64,000 nt of DNA from the NCBI RefSeq assembly GCF_003590875.1, contig NZ_QYUN01000002.1, positions 496,001 to 560,000 of the forward strand, read 5' to 3'. Shown one piece after another: positions 26,545-35,648 of this stretch (positions are counted from its first letter, which is position 1; each line of letters begins with the position of its first letter). A program made the translations under genes and the position numbers. The stretch is from Noviherbaspirillum cavernae. Its GTDB lineage: Bacteria; Pseudomonadota; Gammaproteobacteria; Burkholderiales; Burkholderiaceae_D. The notes under the pieces are model-generated. The model saw only the letters and a list, made by a program, of their open reading frames with translations, was not told the origin of the DNA and did no database searches.

Positions 26545-27926
26545 AACACAAGGTAAAAAACATTCACTTCGTCGGCATCGGCGGTTCCGGCATGAGCGGC
26601 ATCGCCGAAGTGCTGCTCAACCTCGGCTATACCGTTTCCGGTTCCGATCTGGGCAGCAACGCGGCCACGCAGCGTCTCGCGCAACTGGGCGCGAAAGTGA
26701 CGCAGGGCCATGCCGCGCAGAACATCGAGGGCGCGGACGCGGTCGTGACCTCGACCGCCGTCAAGCAGGACAACCCGGAAGTCGTTGCTGCGCGTGCGAA
26801 ACGCATCCCGATCGTGCCGCGCGCGATCATGCTGGCGGAACTGATGCGCCTGAAGCAGGGCATCGCGATTGCCGGCACGCATGGCAAGACCACCACCACC
26901 AGCCTGGTGGCGAGTGTGCTGGCCGAAGGCGGGCTCGATCCGACTTTCGTCATCGGCGGACGCCTGAACAGCGTCGGCGCGAACGCACAACTCGGCGCGG
27001 GGGACTTCATCGTCGCCGAAGCCGACGAGTCCGACGCCTCGTTCCTGAATCTGTCGCCCTGCATCGAGGTCATCACCAACATCGATGCCGATCATATGGA
27101 AACCTATGATCACAGCTTCGCCAAGCTCAAGCATGCGTTTGTCGATTTCACGCAGCGGCTGCCTTTCTACGGCGTGGTGATGCTGTGCATCGACGACGCG
27201 AACGTGCGCGAGATCATGCCCTTCATCTCCAAGCCCATTCTCACCTACGGCTTCCGCGAGGATGCGCAGGTACGCGCGGTCGATGCGAAGGCGGTCAACA
27301 GCCACATGGAATTCACCGTGCTGCAGGATGGTTACGAGCCGATGACGGTGCGCCTGCATCAGCCCGGCATGCACAACGTGCAGAACGCCTGCGCTGCGAT
27401 TGCGATTGCGCGCGAAATCGGCGTGGCCGACAGCGCGACGCAAAAGGCGCTGTCGGAGTTCCGCGGCGTCGGCCGGCGCTTCACGCGCTACGGCGAAGTC
27501 AACCTTCCGGGCGGTGGCGCGTTCACGCTAGTGGACGACTACGGACATCATCCGGTCGAAACCGCCGCGACGCTGGCTGCCGCACGCGGTGCCTTCCCGG
27601 GGAGGCGGCTGGTGCTGGCGTTCCAGCCGCATCGCTACACCCGCACGCGCGATCTGTTCGAGGATTTCGTCAAGGTGCTGTCAACGGCCGATGCCTTGGT
27701 GCTGGCCGAAGTCTATGCCGCCGGTGAGCAGCCGATCGTCGCTGCCGACGGCCGCGCCCTGGCGCATGCGCTGCGCGTGGTGGGCAAGGTGGAGCCTATT
27801 TTCGTGGAAGACATCGCCGACATGCCGGACGCGATCATGAACACGGCGCGCGATGGCGATGTCGTGATCACGATGGGCGCGGGTTCGATCAGCGGCGTGC
27901 CGGGAAAACTGGCGCAGGCAAGTTGA
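26541..27926 (+). CDS. murC: UDP-MurNAc:L-alanine ligase MurC
   Basis: A 461-residue Mur ligase catalysing the first stem-peptide step. The N-terminal [15 protein letters not shown] binds the UDP moiety, the ATP loop is [15 protein letters not shown] (near residue 112), and [20 protein letters not shown] and the C-terminal DDYGHHPVE are typical. ATG 26541 overlaps murG. Length is normal for the family. Confidence 0.96.
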   Translation: MKHKVKNIHFVGIGGSGMSGIAEVLLNLGYTVSGSDLGSNAATQRLAQLGAKVTQGHAAQNIEGADAVVTSTAVKQDNPEVVAARAKRIPIVPRAIMLAELMRLKQGIAIAGTHGKTTTTSLVASVLAEGGLDPTFVIGGRLNSVGANAQLGAGDFIVAEADESDASFLNLSPCIEVITNIDADHMETYDHSFAKLKHAFVDFTQRLPFYGVVMLCIDDANVREIMPFISKPILTYGFREDAQVRAVDAKAVNSHMEFTVLQDGYEPMTVRLHQPGMHNVQNACAAIAIAREIGVADSATQKALSEFRGVGRRFTRYGEVNLPGGGAFTLVDDYGHHPVETAATLAAARGAFPGRRLVLAFQPHRYTRTRDLFEDFVKVLSTADALVLAEVYAAGEQPIVAADGRALAHALRVVGKVEPIFVEDIADMPDAIMNTARDGDVVITMGAGSISGVPGKLAQAS

Positions 27927-27943
27927 GTAATGCAGGTTCAATC

Positions 27944-28930
27944 ATGAGTGCAAAAGCAATGACAAGTGAATTCGGAAAAGTCGGCGTGCTGTTCGGCGGC
28001 CGTTCCGCCGAGCGTGAAGTGTCGCTCATGTCGGGCGGCGGCGTGCTGGCAGCCTTGCAGAGCAAGGGTATCGACGCGCACGGATTCGACCCTGCGCAAC
28101 GCAGCCTGGCAGAGCTGGCCGCGGAAAAGTTCGACCGCGTCTTCATCGCACTGCATGGTCGCTACGGCGAGGATGGCACCTTGCAGGGCGCGCTGGAACA
28201 GCTCGGCATTCCCTATACCGGCTCGGGCGTGATGGGGTCGTCGATCGGCATGGACAAGGTGATGTCCAAGCGCATCTGGCTCAGTCACGGCCTGCCGACG
28301 CCGCGCTTCATCGTGCTCGATTCGAAGACCGCATCCGTCGAGGAGTTGCGCAAGGTGCCGGACGAACTCGGCCTGCCCCTGATGCTGAAAGCGCCGCATG
28401 AAGGCTCGACGATCGGCATCAGCAAGGTGACCAGCGCTGCTGATATGCAGGGCGGTTTCGAACTTTGCGCCAAATACGATGAGGTCGTGCTGGCGGAGGA
28501 GTTCATCGCCGGACGCGAACTGACCGTGCCGGTGCTCGGCGCGGGGCGCAATGCGCGCGCCTTGCCGATCGTGGAGATCCGCGCGCCGCAGGGCAACTAC
28601 GATTATCAGAACAAGTATTTCAGCGACGACACGCAGTACCTGTGTCCCGCGCCGCTGGACGATGCGCTGACGCAAAAGATTCAGACGCTGGCGGTGCGCG
28701 CCTTCAATGCGATCGGCTGCACCGGTTGGGCGCGGGTGGATTTCATGCTGCGCGCGACCGACAACGCACCGTATCTGCTAGAGATCAATACCTCGCCGGG
28801 CATGACGGGGCATTCGCTGGTGCCGATGTCGGCCAAGGCGGCGGGAGTCAGCTACGAGGATTTGTGCGTGGAGATCCTGAGGTCGGCGGATCTCGATCTG
28901 CATTCGTCGAAAGACTGGAAACCAGTCTAG
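27944..28930 (+). CDS. ddlB: D-alanine-D-alanine ligase
   Basis: A 328-residue ATP-grasp ligase that makes the D-Ala-D-Ala used by MurF. The N-terminal motif [20 protein letters not shown] is typical; [11 protein letters not shown] lies in the ATP-grasp lobe, and [15 protein letters not shown] near residue 290 holds the metal and substrate residues. Three in-frame starts are possible (TTG 27923, ATG 27944, ATG 27959). ATG 27944 is chosen for a GCAGG about 7 bases upstream and lack of overlap with murC; 27959 would also give a full domain. Confidence 0.92.
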   Translation: MSAKAMTSEFGKVGVLFGGRSAEREVSLMSGGGVLAALQSKGIDAHGFDPAQRSLAELAAEKFDRVFIALHGRYGEDGTLQGALEQLGIPYTGSGVMGSSIGMDKVMSKRIWLSHGLPTPRFIVLDSKTASVEELRKVPDELGLPLMLKAPHEGSTIGISKVTSAADMQGGFELCAKYDEVVLAEEFIAGRELTVPVLGAGRNARALPIVEIRAPQGNYDYQNKYFSDDTQYLCPAPLDDALTQKIQTLAVRAFNAIGCTGWARVDFMLRATDNAPYLLEINTSPGMTGHSLVPMSAKAAGVSYEDLCVEILRSADLDLHSSKDWKPV

Positions 28931-28949
28931 CAAGGGATAGCCAACGACC

Positions 28950-29741
28950 ATGTGGCATGACGTTCGAATGCTGAATGCAACAACCAACGCCCTGCTGGGT
29001 CTGCTCGCCTTGAGCTTGCTGGCATCCGGCGTGTGGTGGTTGACGCAGCGTCCGATATTCACGCTCAAGGTCATCACGATCCAGGGCATGCAGCAGGGGG
29101 CAGAGTTGCAGGAATTGCGCCACGTCAGCGCATCGACCGTCAGGAATACGGCAGTACCGCACATCAAGGGCAATTTCTTCACGACGGACCTGAATGCGGT
29201 GCGTCAGGCGTTCGAGGCGGTGCCCTGGGTGCGCAAGGCATCGGTGCGGCGCGAATGGCCGAACCGGCTGATCGTGTCGCTGGAAGAGCACGAGCCGCTC
29301 GGCACCTGGGGCGACGATGGACGCCTGTTGTCGGCGAAGGGCGATGTGTTCACCGCCAATCTGGCCGAGGCGGAAGAGGATGGCGAACTGGTCGAATTCC
29401 GCGGGCCGGAAGGCAGCGAAAAGGAAGTGGTGGTGCGGTACCGGGAATTGCAGCAATGGTTTGCGCCCGTCAAGCTGGAGCCCGAGTCGTTGCAGCTGTC
29501 CGGCCGCTATGCATGGACCGTCAAGCTCAACAACGGCATGACGGTCGAGCTTGGACGTGAACAGAGCAGCACGACATTGAAGGACCGCGTCGACCGGCTG
29601 GTCGGGATTTATCCGGAACTGGTCGCGCGGCTGCAGGACAGGATTGAAAGCGTGGATATGCGTTATCCGAACGGGTTGGCTCTGAAAGCGCATGGACTGG
29701 TGTTCGGATTGGACAAAAAGGGACTGCCACGAGGTAACTGA
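28950..29741 (+). CDS. ftsQ: Cell division protein FtsQ
   Basis: A 263-residue bitopic protein that anchors the FtsQBL complex. One membrane helix (about 11-32, ALLGLLALSLLASGVWWL), then a POTRA domain (about 40-115, starting FTLKVITIQGM) and the beta domain to about 250. Motif PWVRKASVRREWPNRLIVSL is conserved. The last residues (GLPRGN) and the stop codon are encoded inside a long near-palindrome (29722-29875), so the natural C terminus may have been altered by its insertion. Confidence 0.93.
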   Translation: MWHDVRMLNATTNALLGLLALSLLASGVWWLTQRPIFTLKVITIQGMQQGAELQELRHVSASTVRNTAVPHIKGNFFTTDLNAVRQAFEAVPWVRKASVRREWPNRLIVSLEEHEPLGTWGDDGRLLSAKGDVFTANLAEAEEDGELVEFRGPEGSEKEVVVRYRELQQWFAPVKLEPESLQLSGRYAWTVKLNNGMTVELGREQSSTTLKDRVDRLVGIYPELVARLQDRIESVDMRYPNGLALKAHGLVFGLDKKGLPRGN

Positions 29742-29875
29742 CACATTTTTTCCGGGCATGACCGGCGCGCTGCGGCGTTGTCCGCTGTTTGCAGTGCTCG
29801 CACTGCGGCACATCGGACGCCTTGCATCGCATCCGGCCATGCCCGCCAAAATGCACCAGTTACCCCGTGACAGCC
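29722..29875. repeat. 154-nt near-palindrome between ftsQ and ftsA
   Basis: The two halves are inverted copies about the centre at 29798/29799, where gcagtgctcgcactgc forms a tight hairpin. In the outer 44 positions, seven mismatches are A-C or C-A pairs, two are T-C, and one base is bulged. The A-C mismatches become G-U wobbles in RNA made from the minus strand. The left arm covers the last six codons of ftsQ and its stop. It resembles a dispersed palindromic repeat element rather than a simple terminator. Confidence 0.75.
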
Positions 29876-29900
29876 CCTCAAAAAAAGTAAGCGGAACGAC

Positions 29901-31133
29901 ATGACAAAAGACGCAAAAAATCTGATCGTCGGCCTCGACATCGGCACTTCGAAAGTGGTGGCGGTGGTGGCGGAAGTCATGCCCAACGGGAGGCATGAGG
30001 TCATCGGGTTGGGCCAACAGGAATCCAAGGGGCTGAAGAAAGGTGTCGTCGTCAACATCGAGGCGACGGTCGAATCGATCCAGCGCGCGCTCGAAGAAGC
30101 CGAATTGATGGCCGACTGCAAGATCCGGAATGTCTACACCGGCATCGCCGGCAGCCATATCCGCAGCTTCAATTCCAGCGGCATGGTGGCGATCAAGGAT
30201 AGGGAAGTTACTTCCACCGACGTTGCGCGCGTGATCGAGACAGCCAAAGCGGTCAACATTCCGACCGACCAGCAACTGTTGCACACGGTGCCGCAGGAAT
30301 TCATCGTCGATAGCCAGGAAGACGTGCGCGAGCCGATCGGCATGAGCGGCATCCGCCTCGAAGTGAAGGTGCACATCGTCACCGGCGCGGTATCCGCAGT
30401 GCAGAACATCGTCAAGTGCGTGCGGCGCTGCGGGCTGGAAGTGTCGGACCTGATCCTGCAGCCGATGGCATCCGCCGATTCGGTCCTGACGCCGGACGAG
30501 AAGGAGCTGGGCGTCGTGCTGATCGACATCGGCGGCGGCACCACCGACGTCGCGATATTCACCGAAGGCGCGATTCGCCACACGGCGGTGATCCCGATCG
30601 CGGGCGACCAGATCACCAACGACGTGGCGATGGCCTTGCGCACGCCGACGGCGGAAGCGGAAGAGATCAAGCTGCGTTACGGCGTATCGAAGCAGGTGCT
30701 GGCCGATCCGAACGAGACGCTGGAAGTGCCGGGGCTGGGCGATCGCGGCACGCGTACCCTGTCGCGCCAGGCGCTGGCGGCAGTGATCGAGCCGCGCGTG
30801 GAAGAGTTGTTCGCGCTGGTGCACCAGGTGGTGCGCGAGTCGGGCTACGAAGAAGTGCTGTCGTCCGGCATCGTGCTGACCGGCGGCACGGCAATGATGC
30901 CCGGCATGGTGGAGCTGGCGGAAGACATCTTCCTGAAGCCGGCCCGCCTGGGTGTTCCCGAATACAACGGCCAGCTCGCGGATGTCGTGCGCAGCCCGCG
31001 TTATTCAACGGTTCTCGGTCTGTTGCTGGAAGCGAAGAAGCAGTATCTGCGCGGTCATATCGTCACACGCCAGGATGGCTCGGTGAAGGCGATCTGGCAG
31101 CGCATGAAGGAGTGGTTTTTAGGTAATTTTTAA
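29901..31133 (+). CDS. ftsA: Cell division protein FtsA
   Basis: A 410-residue actin-like ATPase that tethers FtsZ to the membrane. The phosphate-1 motif is VGLDIGTSKVVAVVAE (residues 9-24). Other actin-fold motifs are VVLIDIGGGTTDVAIFTEGA (near 203) and SSGIVLTGGTAMMPGM (near 319). The C-terminal amphipathic helix IWQRMKEWFLGNF is the membrane anchor. It begins 25 bases after the palindromic repeat. Confidence 0.96.
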   Translation: MTKDAKNLIVGLDIGTSKVVAVVAEVMPNGRHEVIGLGQQESKGLKKGVVVNIEATVESIQRALEEAELMADCKIRNVYTGIAGSHIRSFNSSGMVAIKDREVTSTDVARVIETAKAVNIPTDQQLLHTVPQEFIVDSQEDVREPIGMSGIRLEVKVHIVTGAVSAVQNIVKCVRRCGLEVSDLILQPMASADSVLTPDEKELGVVLIDIGGGTTDVAIFTEGAIRHTAVIPIAGDQITNDVAMALRTPTAEAEEIKLRYGVSKQVLADPNETLEVPGLGDRGTRTLSRQALAAVIEPRVEELFALVHQVVRESGYEEVLSSGIVLTGGTAMMPGMVELAEDIFLKPARLGVPEYNGQLADVVRSPRYSTVLGLLLEAKKQYLRGHIVTRQDGSVKAIWQRMKEWFLGNF

Positions 31134-31187
31134 GTCGTATCTGGTTCATTGCATCAAAACAATAATGTCTGTAACAAACCGCAGTTT

Positions 31188-31235
31188 GCAGTTGCTAGTC
31201 GCCACACCGCGTGGTGACTAACGACTGACAACTGC
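31188..31235 (+). promoter_or_regulatory. Stem-loop in the ftsA-ftsZ intergenic leader
   Basis: An inner 10-bp stem (tagtcgccac with gtggtgacta, one G-T) and 5-base loop at 31196-31220 is enclosed by gcagttg pairing with caactgc. It ends about 12 bases before the AAGGGAG ribosome binding site of ftsZ, so it could affect mRNA processing or ftsZ translation. Confidence 0.5.
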
Positions 31236-31256
31236 ATCTTTGATAAGGGAGTCATC

Positions 31257-32444
31257 ATGGAAATCGATATGCTCGACAATGCATCACAAGGCACCGTGAT
31301 CAAGGTCGTCGGTGTCGGCGGCGCAGGGGGAAATGCCGTGCAACACATGATCAACAAGGGTGTTTCCGGCGTCGAGTTCATCGCCGCCAACACCGATGCG
31401 CAAGCCCTGGCCCAGTCCAAGGCGAACAACGTGATCCAGATCGGCGAAACCGGCCTGGGCGCGGGCATGAAGCCGGAAGTCGGCCGCAAACTGGCGGAAG
31501 ATTCCCGACCGCGCATCGAGGACGCATTGCGCGGCGCGCACATGGTCTTCATCGCGGCCGGCATGGGCGGCGGTACAGGCACGGGCGCGGCACCGATCGT
31601 TGCGCAAGTGGCGAAGGAGCAGGGCGCGCTGACCGTGGCCGTGGTGTCCAAGCCGTTCTCGTACGAAGGTGCGAAGTGCATGGAACTCGCCGACGAAGGT
31701 CTGGAAGCGCTGTCCCAGCACGTCGATTCGCTGATCGTGATCCTCAACGAAAAACTCGAAGAGATCTACGAAGACGACAGCATGATCGAATGGCTGCAAC
31801 ACGCCGACGACGTGCTGAACAACGCCGTTGCCGGCATCGCGGAAATCATCAACGTGCCGGGCCACATCAACGTCGACTTCAACGACGTCAAGACCATCAT
31901 GGGCGAGCAGGGCAAGGCCATGATGGGAACAGCGACCGCCTCTGGCGTCGATCGCGCACGCATCGCAGCTGAACAAGCTGTGGCGTCGCCGCTGCTGGAC
32001 GGCATCGACCTGTCCGGCGCGCGGGGCGTGCTGGTCAATGTCACTGCCAGCCGCAGCCTGAAGGGCAAGGAAATCAAGGAGGTCATGGCGACCGTGCGTG
32101 CCTTCGCCGCACCCGATGCGTCAATTGCGCAAGGCATCGCGTACGACGACAAGATGGGCGACGACATCCGTGTGACCGTGGTAGCGACCGGTCTCGGCCG
32201 TGCGCGCAAGAACGTGCAATTGGTGCAGACGCCCGTACTGCGCACCGGCACGCACAACGAGCCGATCATGGCCGGCGGCATGGCACAGGGCATCGGCCAC
32301 GCTGCGCCTTCCCCTTCGTTCGAAGGATTGAAGGCACCGGCGGTATGGCGTCGCGAATCCGCGTCCGATACCGTGCGCGCGCTGGAAAAGAACGGCATGG
32401 AAACCTACGACATTCCGGCCTTCCTGCGCAAGCAGGCGGATTGA
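31257..32444 (+). CDS. ftsZ: Cell division GTPase FtsZ
   Basis: A 395-residue tubulin-like GTPase that forms the Z-ring. The N-terminal VVGVGGAGGNAVQHMI, the tubulin signature AGMGGGTGTGAAPIVA (near residue 104) and the T7-loop FNDVKTIMGEQGKAMMGT (near 207) are intact. The variable linker (about 320-375) ends in the conserved tail ETYDIPAFLRKQAD that binds FtsA and other partners. AAGGGAG precedes ATG 31257, and a 123-base spacer with a hairpin separates it from ftsA. Confidence 0.97.
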   Translation: MEIDMLDNASQGTVIKVVGVGGAGGNAVQHMINKGVSGVEFIAANTDAQALAQSKANNVIQIGETGLGAGMKPEVGRKLAEDSRPRIEDALRGAHMVFIAAGMGGGTGTGAAPIVAQVAKEQGALTVAVVSKPFSYEGAKCMELADEGLEALSQHVDSLIVILNEKLEEIYEDDSMIEWLQHADDVLNNAVAGIAEIINVPGHINVDFNDVKTIMGEQGKAMMGTATASGVDRARIAAEQAVASPLLDGIDLSGARGVLVNVTASRSLKGKEIKEVMATVRAFAAPDASIAQGIAYDDKMGDDIRVTVVATGLGRARKNVQLVQTPVLRTGTHNEPIMAGGMAQGIGHAAPSPSFEGLKAPAVWRRESASDTVRALEKNGMETYDIPAFLRKQAD

Positions 32445-32523
32445 TGGAGAGCCCCTTTCCGTAACGAGGGAATGGGGCAACATCACTGCAAAGCCGGCAA
32501 GAAAAAGGCATACTGCGGTTTGT

Positions 32524-32556
32524 ACGCCGCACCATCGGTGGTGCGGCGTTTTCTTT
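32524..32556 (+). terminator. Terminator after ftsZ
   Basis: An 11-bp stem (acgccgcacca with tggtgcggcgt), TCGG loop and a T-rich tail (tttctttt). It closes the dcw transcript before the peroxiredoxin gene. Confidence 0.85.
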
Positions 32557-32588
32557 TGGAAATTCCATCTAGTTCAAAGGACCTCACC

Positions 32589-33095
32589 ATGACAATCAAC
32601 ATCGGCGACCGCCTGCCGGAAGGCGCACTTTCTGAATTCATCGAAGTCGAAACGGAAGGTTGTTCGCTCGGCCCGAACAACTTCAACGTCAGCGAACTGA
32701 CCAAGGGCAAGAAGATCGCGATCTTTGGCTTGCCGGGCGCATACACACCGACCTGCTCGGCCAAGCACGTACCTGGATACGTCGCGCACGCGAAGGAACT
32801 CAATGCCAAGGGCGTCGATGAAATCTGGTGCATCTCGGTCAACGACGCCTTCGTGATGGGCGCATGGGGTCGCGATCAAAAGGCGACCGGCATCGTGCGC
32901 ATGATGGCTGACGGCAATGCCGCATTCAGCAAGGCGCTCGGCCTTGATGCGGATTTCAGCAAGTTCGGTATGGGCACGCGTTCGCAGCGTTACTCGATGC
33001 TGGTGGAAGATGGTGTCGTCAAGCAGTTGAACATCGAAGCGCCGGGCAAGTTCGAAGTGTCGAATGCGGAAACGCTGCTGAAGCAACTGGGGTAA
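32589..33095 (+). CDS. Peroxiredoxin (Prx5/AhpE-like redoxin family)
   Basis: A 168-residue peroxiredoxin that reduces peroxides, probably using glutaredoxin or glutathione. The peroxidatic cysteine lies in GAYTPTCSAKHVPGY (near residue 49), and a second cysteine in EIWCISVND (near 74). The Thr/Cys/Arg active-site set is complete. AAAGGA precedes ATG 32589; the upstream in-frame extension crosses the ftsZ terminator and was rejected. In related genomes this gene usually lies between ftsZ and lpxC (recollection, not checked); here 14 kb of other genes follow it. Confidence 0.92.
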   Translation: MTINIGDRLPEGALSEFIEVETEGCSLGPNNFNVSELTKGKKIAIFGLPGAYTPTCSAKHVPGYVAHAKELNAKGVDEIWCISVNDAFVMGAWGRDQKATGIVRMMADGNAAFSKALGLDADFSKFGMGTRSQRYSMLVEDGVVKQLNIEAPGKFEVSNAETLLKQLG

Positions 33096-33113
33096 TGGCT
33101 CCAGCATGTACAG

Positions 33114-33142
33114 AAAACGGCGCGGCAAGCGCCGTTTTTTTT
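33114..33142 (+). terminator. Terminator after peroxiredoxin
   Basis: A 10-bp stem (aaaacggcgc with gcgccgtttt), 5-base loop and a run of eight T. Confidence 0.88.
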
Positions 33143-33260
33143 CGCGCAGTGCCGGAACATTGTTGCAGTGCGTACAGGATCCCGTATCTGGAATGGACTG
33201 CTCATCGAATGCGGGAAAGTTCCTCAGACGGAATTTTCTGCAAACATTTCGTCGAAACGC

Positions 33261-33291
33261 TTGACCTTCCCTGCATGGGAAGGCTTAAAGT
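33261..33291 (+). promoter_or_regulatory. MerR/CueR-type copper-responsive promoter
   Basis: TTGACC (-35, 33261-33266) and TAAAGT (-10, 33286-33291) are 19 bases apart, the long spacer typical of MerR-family promoters. The palindrome ccttccctgcatgggaagg (33265-33283) fills the spacer and resembles CueR boxes such as that of E. coli copA. It lies 50 bases before the first gene of the copper operon. No MerR-type regulator gene is in the window. Confidence 0.75.
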
Positions 33292-33342
33292 ATTGCCAGA
33301 TATCGTGGCAAACACGCACTGCATCCGTATCCGATAACCGAA

Positions 33343-33789
33343 ATGATCCGCCTCCTCAAGACAATGCTGCTGCTGTTCATGGTCCTTGCACTGCCCGTGC
33401 AGGGACTGGCTGCAGCCATGAAGGCATCGTGCGGCCCGGGACATCACAGCGCATTGTCCGTTACCGTTGCGGAGGATCATCATCACGATGCCGATGCGGC
33501 GCAAGAGCATCACCACCATGACGGTGGGCATGAATCTTCGGTCCAACACGCATCGATTGATTCCCAGCCTGCGCCGGATGACGAGGCATCATCCGGCAAA
33601 ACCGCAGGACAAAGCGCATATTGCAGCGCTTGTGCCGCTTGCTGCGTCGGCGCAGTCGCGCCACCCTCGGTTTCATTCCTGACTCCTGCGTACAGCAGTT
33701 CGGAGAACGTCGTCGTTTCTCCATCACCGCTGGTCACCGGCCATGTTCCGGCCGGCCTCGAACGTCCTCCCAAACCCATTTCCGCCTGA
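33343..33789 (+). CDS. His-rich exported protein at head of copper operon
   Basis: A 148-residue protein with an N-terminal signal sequence (MIRLLKTMLLLFMVLALPVQ, cleavage after GLAA). The mature part has His clusters (DHHHDAD, EHHHHDGGH) and a cysteine cluster (YCSACAACCVG near residue 96), both suited to bind copper. A C-terminal Pro-rich tail ends RPPKPISA. It resembles small DUF2946-like proteins found in copper loci, though the family assignment is not certain. The ribosome binding site is weak. It is first after the CueR-type promoter. Confidence 0.7.
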   Translation: MIRLLKTMLLLFMVLALPVQGLAAAMKASCGPGHHSALSVTVAEDHHHDADAAQEHHHHDGGHESSVQHASIDSQPAPDDEASSGKTAGQSAYCSACAACCVGAVAPPSVSFLTPAYSSSENVVVSPSPLVTGHVPAGLERPPKPISA

Positions 33790-33892
33790 TCGACAGAGCG
33801 CACGAACTGCATCGGACTTCACTCGTCCGCTGCCCATGCCGCTCGCATGAGTTGCGTGCCTTCGCACGCCCCTAATCGATTTCGAGGAAAGC

Positions 33893-34222
33893 ATGTCATT
33901 TTCACACTGGCTCGCAGTAGCGGCGTTGGCGTTGTTGGCGTCGTTGCCGTTCTCCGCTGCTGCTCAACAAAAACAGCATCAATCAGATCCGGCCGATGCG
34001 GACGCTTCCGTGCCCGCGACGGCCTATGAGTCCGCATTCAAGAACTATCAAACCGCAAGCGAAGAACAGGAGTCGCCGGACAAGGCATGGCGTGCCGCCA
34101 ACAATGAAATGGAAAAACTCCGAGGACACGCCGGTCATGTCAACGGAGGTGCGCCCGCGCCAACCAGGGAGATGCCCGCACACCACGGCGGACACCACTC
34201 GAACAAAGGAATGGAACGATGA
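33893..34222 (+). CDS. Small secreted protein of copper operon
   Basis: A 109-residue protein with a signal peptide (residues 1-24, ending SAAAQQ). The mature part is helical and charged (YESAFKNYQTASEEQESPDK) and ends in a His-rich tail (MPAHHGGHHSNKGMER) that could chelate metal. GAGGAAAG precedes ATG 33893; its stop overlaps the TolC-like gene start (ATGA). This small protein often precedes TolC-like genes in copper loci (recollection). Exact role unknown. Confidence 0.7.
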   Translation: MSFSHWLAVAALALLASLPFSAAAQQKQHQSDPADADASVPATAYESAFKNYQTASEEQESPDKAWRAANNEMEKLRGHAGHVNGGAPAPTREMPAHHGGHHSNKGMER

Positions 34223-35637
34223 TTTTTCAATCAATCATGTCAGGCGCGAGGCCGCTGTCCATTGGACTGACAGCCGTCGTGCTGACCGGGTGCGCGACTT
34301 TCTCCAAGGATGGCGGGCTCGATGCCGTGTCAGCCATGACAGCCGAGCGCACCGGCCAGACGGTGCAGTTCGCCAGGCCGGGCAGCAATACGGAAACCAT
34401 CGAGAACAATGTGCATCAGTTGTTGAGCAAGCCTCTGACGCCCGACACGGCTGTGCAGATCGCGCTACAGAACAACAGGGCACTGCAAGCCTCGCTCGCC
34501 GAACTGGGCATTGCCGAATCCGATCTGGTGCAGGCCGGCCGCATGCGCAACCCCGGCTTTTCCTTCGGAAGGATGCGCGGCGGCGATGAACTCGAAATCG
34601 AACGCGGCATCATGTTCGATATTGTCGGTTTGCTGACCATTCCGATCCGCCGCGATATTGAAGGCCGACGCTTCGAGCAAGCCAGGTTGCAGGCTGCATC
34701 GCAGGCGGTACGCCTCGTTGCGGAGACGCGCAAGGCGTATTTCAATGCAGTCGCAGCGCAGCAGACCGCGCAGTACATGGAGCAAGTCGGCATGGCGGCC
34801 GAAGCGAGCGCCGAGCTTGCAAAGCGCATGGCGAAGGTCGGCAACTGGAGCAAGCTCGACCAGGCCCGCGAGCAGGCGTTCCACGCCGATGCCACTGCGC
34901 AGATCGCGCGTGCGAAGCACAATGCCATCGCCGCGCGCGAACAGTTGGCGCGCCTGATGGGCGTGTGGGGTGCGGGGACTGCGTTTCAACTGCCCGACAG
35001 ATTGCCGGACCTCCCGAAAGAAGTCGGTGCCATCAACGATATCGAAGCGCAAGCGATGCGACAGCGACTCGATATCCAGATGGCGAAGTACGACACCGAG
35101 GCGACAGCCAGTGCGTTGGGGCTGACGAAAGCGACCGGCTTCATCAACGTCCTGCACGCCGGCTACGCCAACAAGAGCACGACCGATGCGCCGCGTGAAA
35201 ACGGTTATGAAATCGAGCTGGAGCTGCCGATCTTCGATTGGGGCGGCGCGAAGACTGCACGGGCGGAAGCGGTGTACATGCAATCGCTCCATCGCACGGC
35301 GGACATCGCGGTGCGCGCCCGTTCCGAAGTGCGCGAATCCTATTCCGCCTATCGCACTTCCTACGATCTTGCGAAGCATTACCGCGACGAGGTCGTTCCG
35401 CTGCGCAAGAGGATTTCGGATGAAATGCTGCTGCGCTACAACGGCATGCTGGCCAGCGTGTTCGAGCTGCTGGCCGATGCGCGCGACCAGATCAACAGCG
35501 TCAATGCCGCGATCGAAGCACAGCGCGATTTCTGGGTGGCCGACACCGATTTGCAGTCAGCTGTGAATGGCACGGGCGGCGCTTCCACACCAATGCGAGG
35601 TCAGGCTTCCAGCCAGACCGCTGCACAAGCACATTAA
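34219..35637 (+). CDS. TolC-family outer-membrane efflux lipoprotein
   Basis: A 472-residue outer-membrane factor. The lipobox LTGC near residue 25 marks a lipoprotein signal peptide. Two TolC repeats follow (about 70-250 and 270-445), with long helices rich in Ala, Gln and Glu. Such proteins form trimeric exit ducts for RND or ABC pumps. No membrane-fusion or RND pump gene is adjacent, so either the partner is encoded elsewhere or it acts with the secreted copper proteins. ATG overlaps the previous stop. Confidence 0.85.
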   Translation: MIFQSIMSGARPLSIGLTAVVLTGCATFSKDGGLDAVSAMTAERTGQTVQFARPGSNTETIENNVHQLLSKPLTPDTAVQIALQNNRALQASLAELGIAESDLVQAGRMRNPGFSFGRMRGGDELEIERGIMFDIVGLLTIPIRRDIEGRRFEQARLQAASQAVRLVAETRKAYFNAVAAQQTAQYMEQVGMAAEASAELAKRMAKVGNWSKLDQAREQAFHADATAQIARAKHNAIAAREQLARLMGVWGAGTAFQLPDRLPDLPKEVGAINDIEAQAMRQRLDIQMAKYDTEATASALGLTKATGFINVLHAGYANKSTTDAPRENGYEIELELPIFDWGGAKTARAEAVYMQSLHRTADIAVRARSEVRESYSAYRTSYDLAKHYRDEVVPLRKRISDEMLLRYNGMLASVFELLADARDQINSVNAAIEAQRDFWVADTDLQSAVNGTGGASTPMRGQASSQTAAQAH

Positions 35638-35648
35638 GGGGACAAGCA

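Noticed and set aside
29692..29904. 70-codon plus-strand frame over the ftsQ-ftsA palindrome
   Set aside because: It is created by the palindromic repeat and overlaps ftsQ and the ftsA start; no ribosome binding site.
32472..32588. In-frame N-terminal extension of the peroxiredoxin
   Set aside because: It passes through the ftsZ terminator hairpin; the peroxiredoxin ATG at 32589 has its own ribosome binding site.
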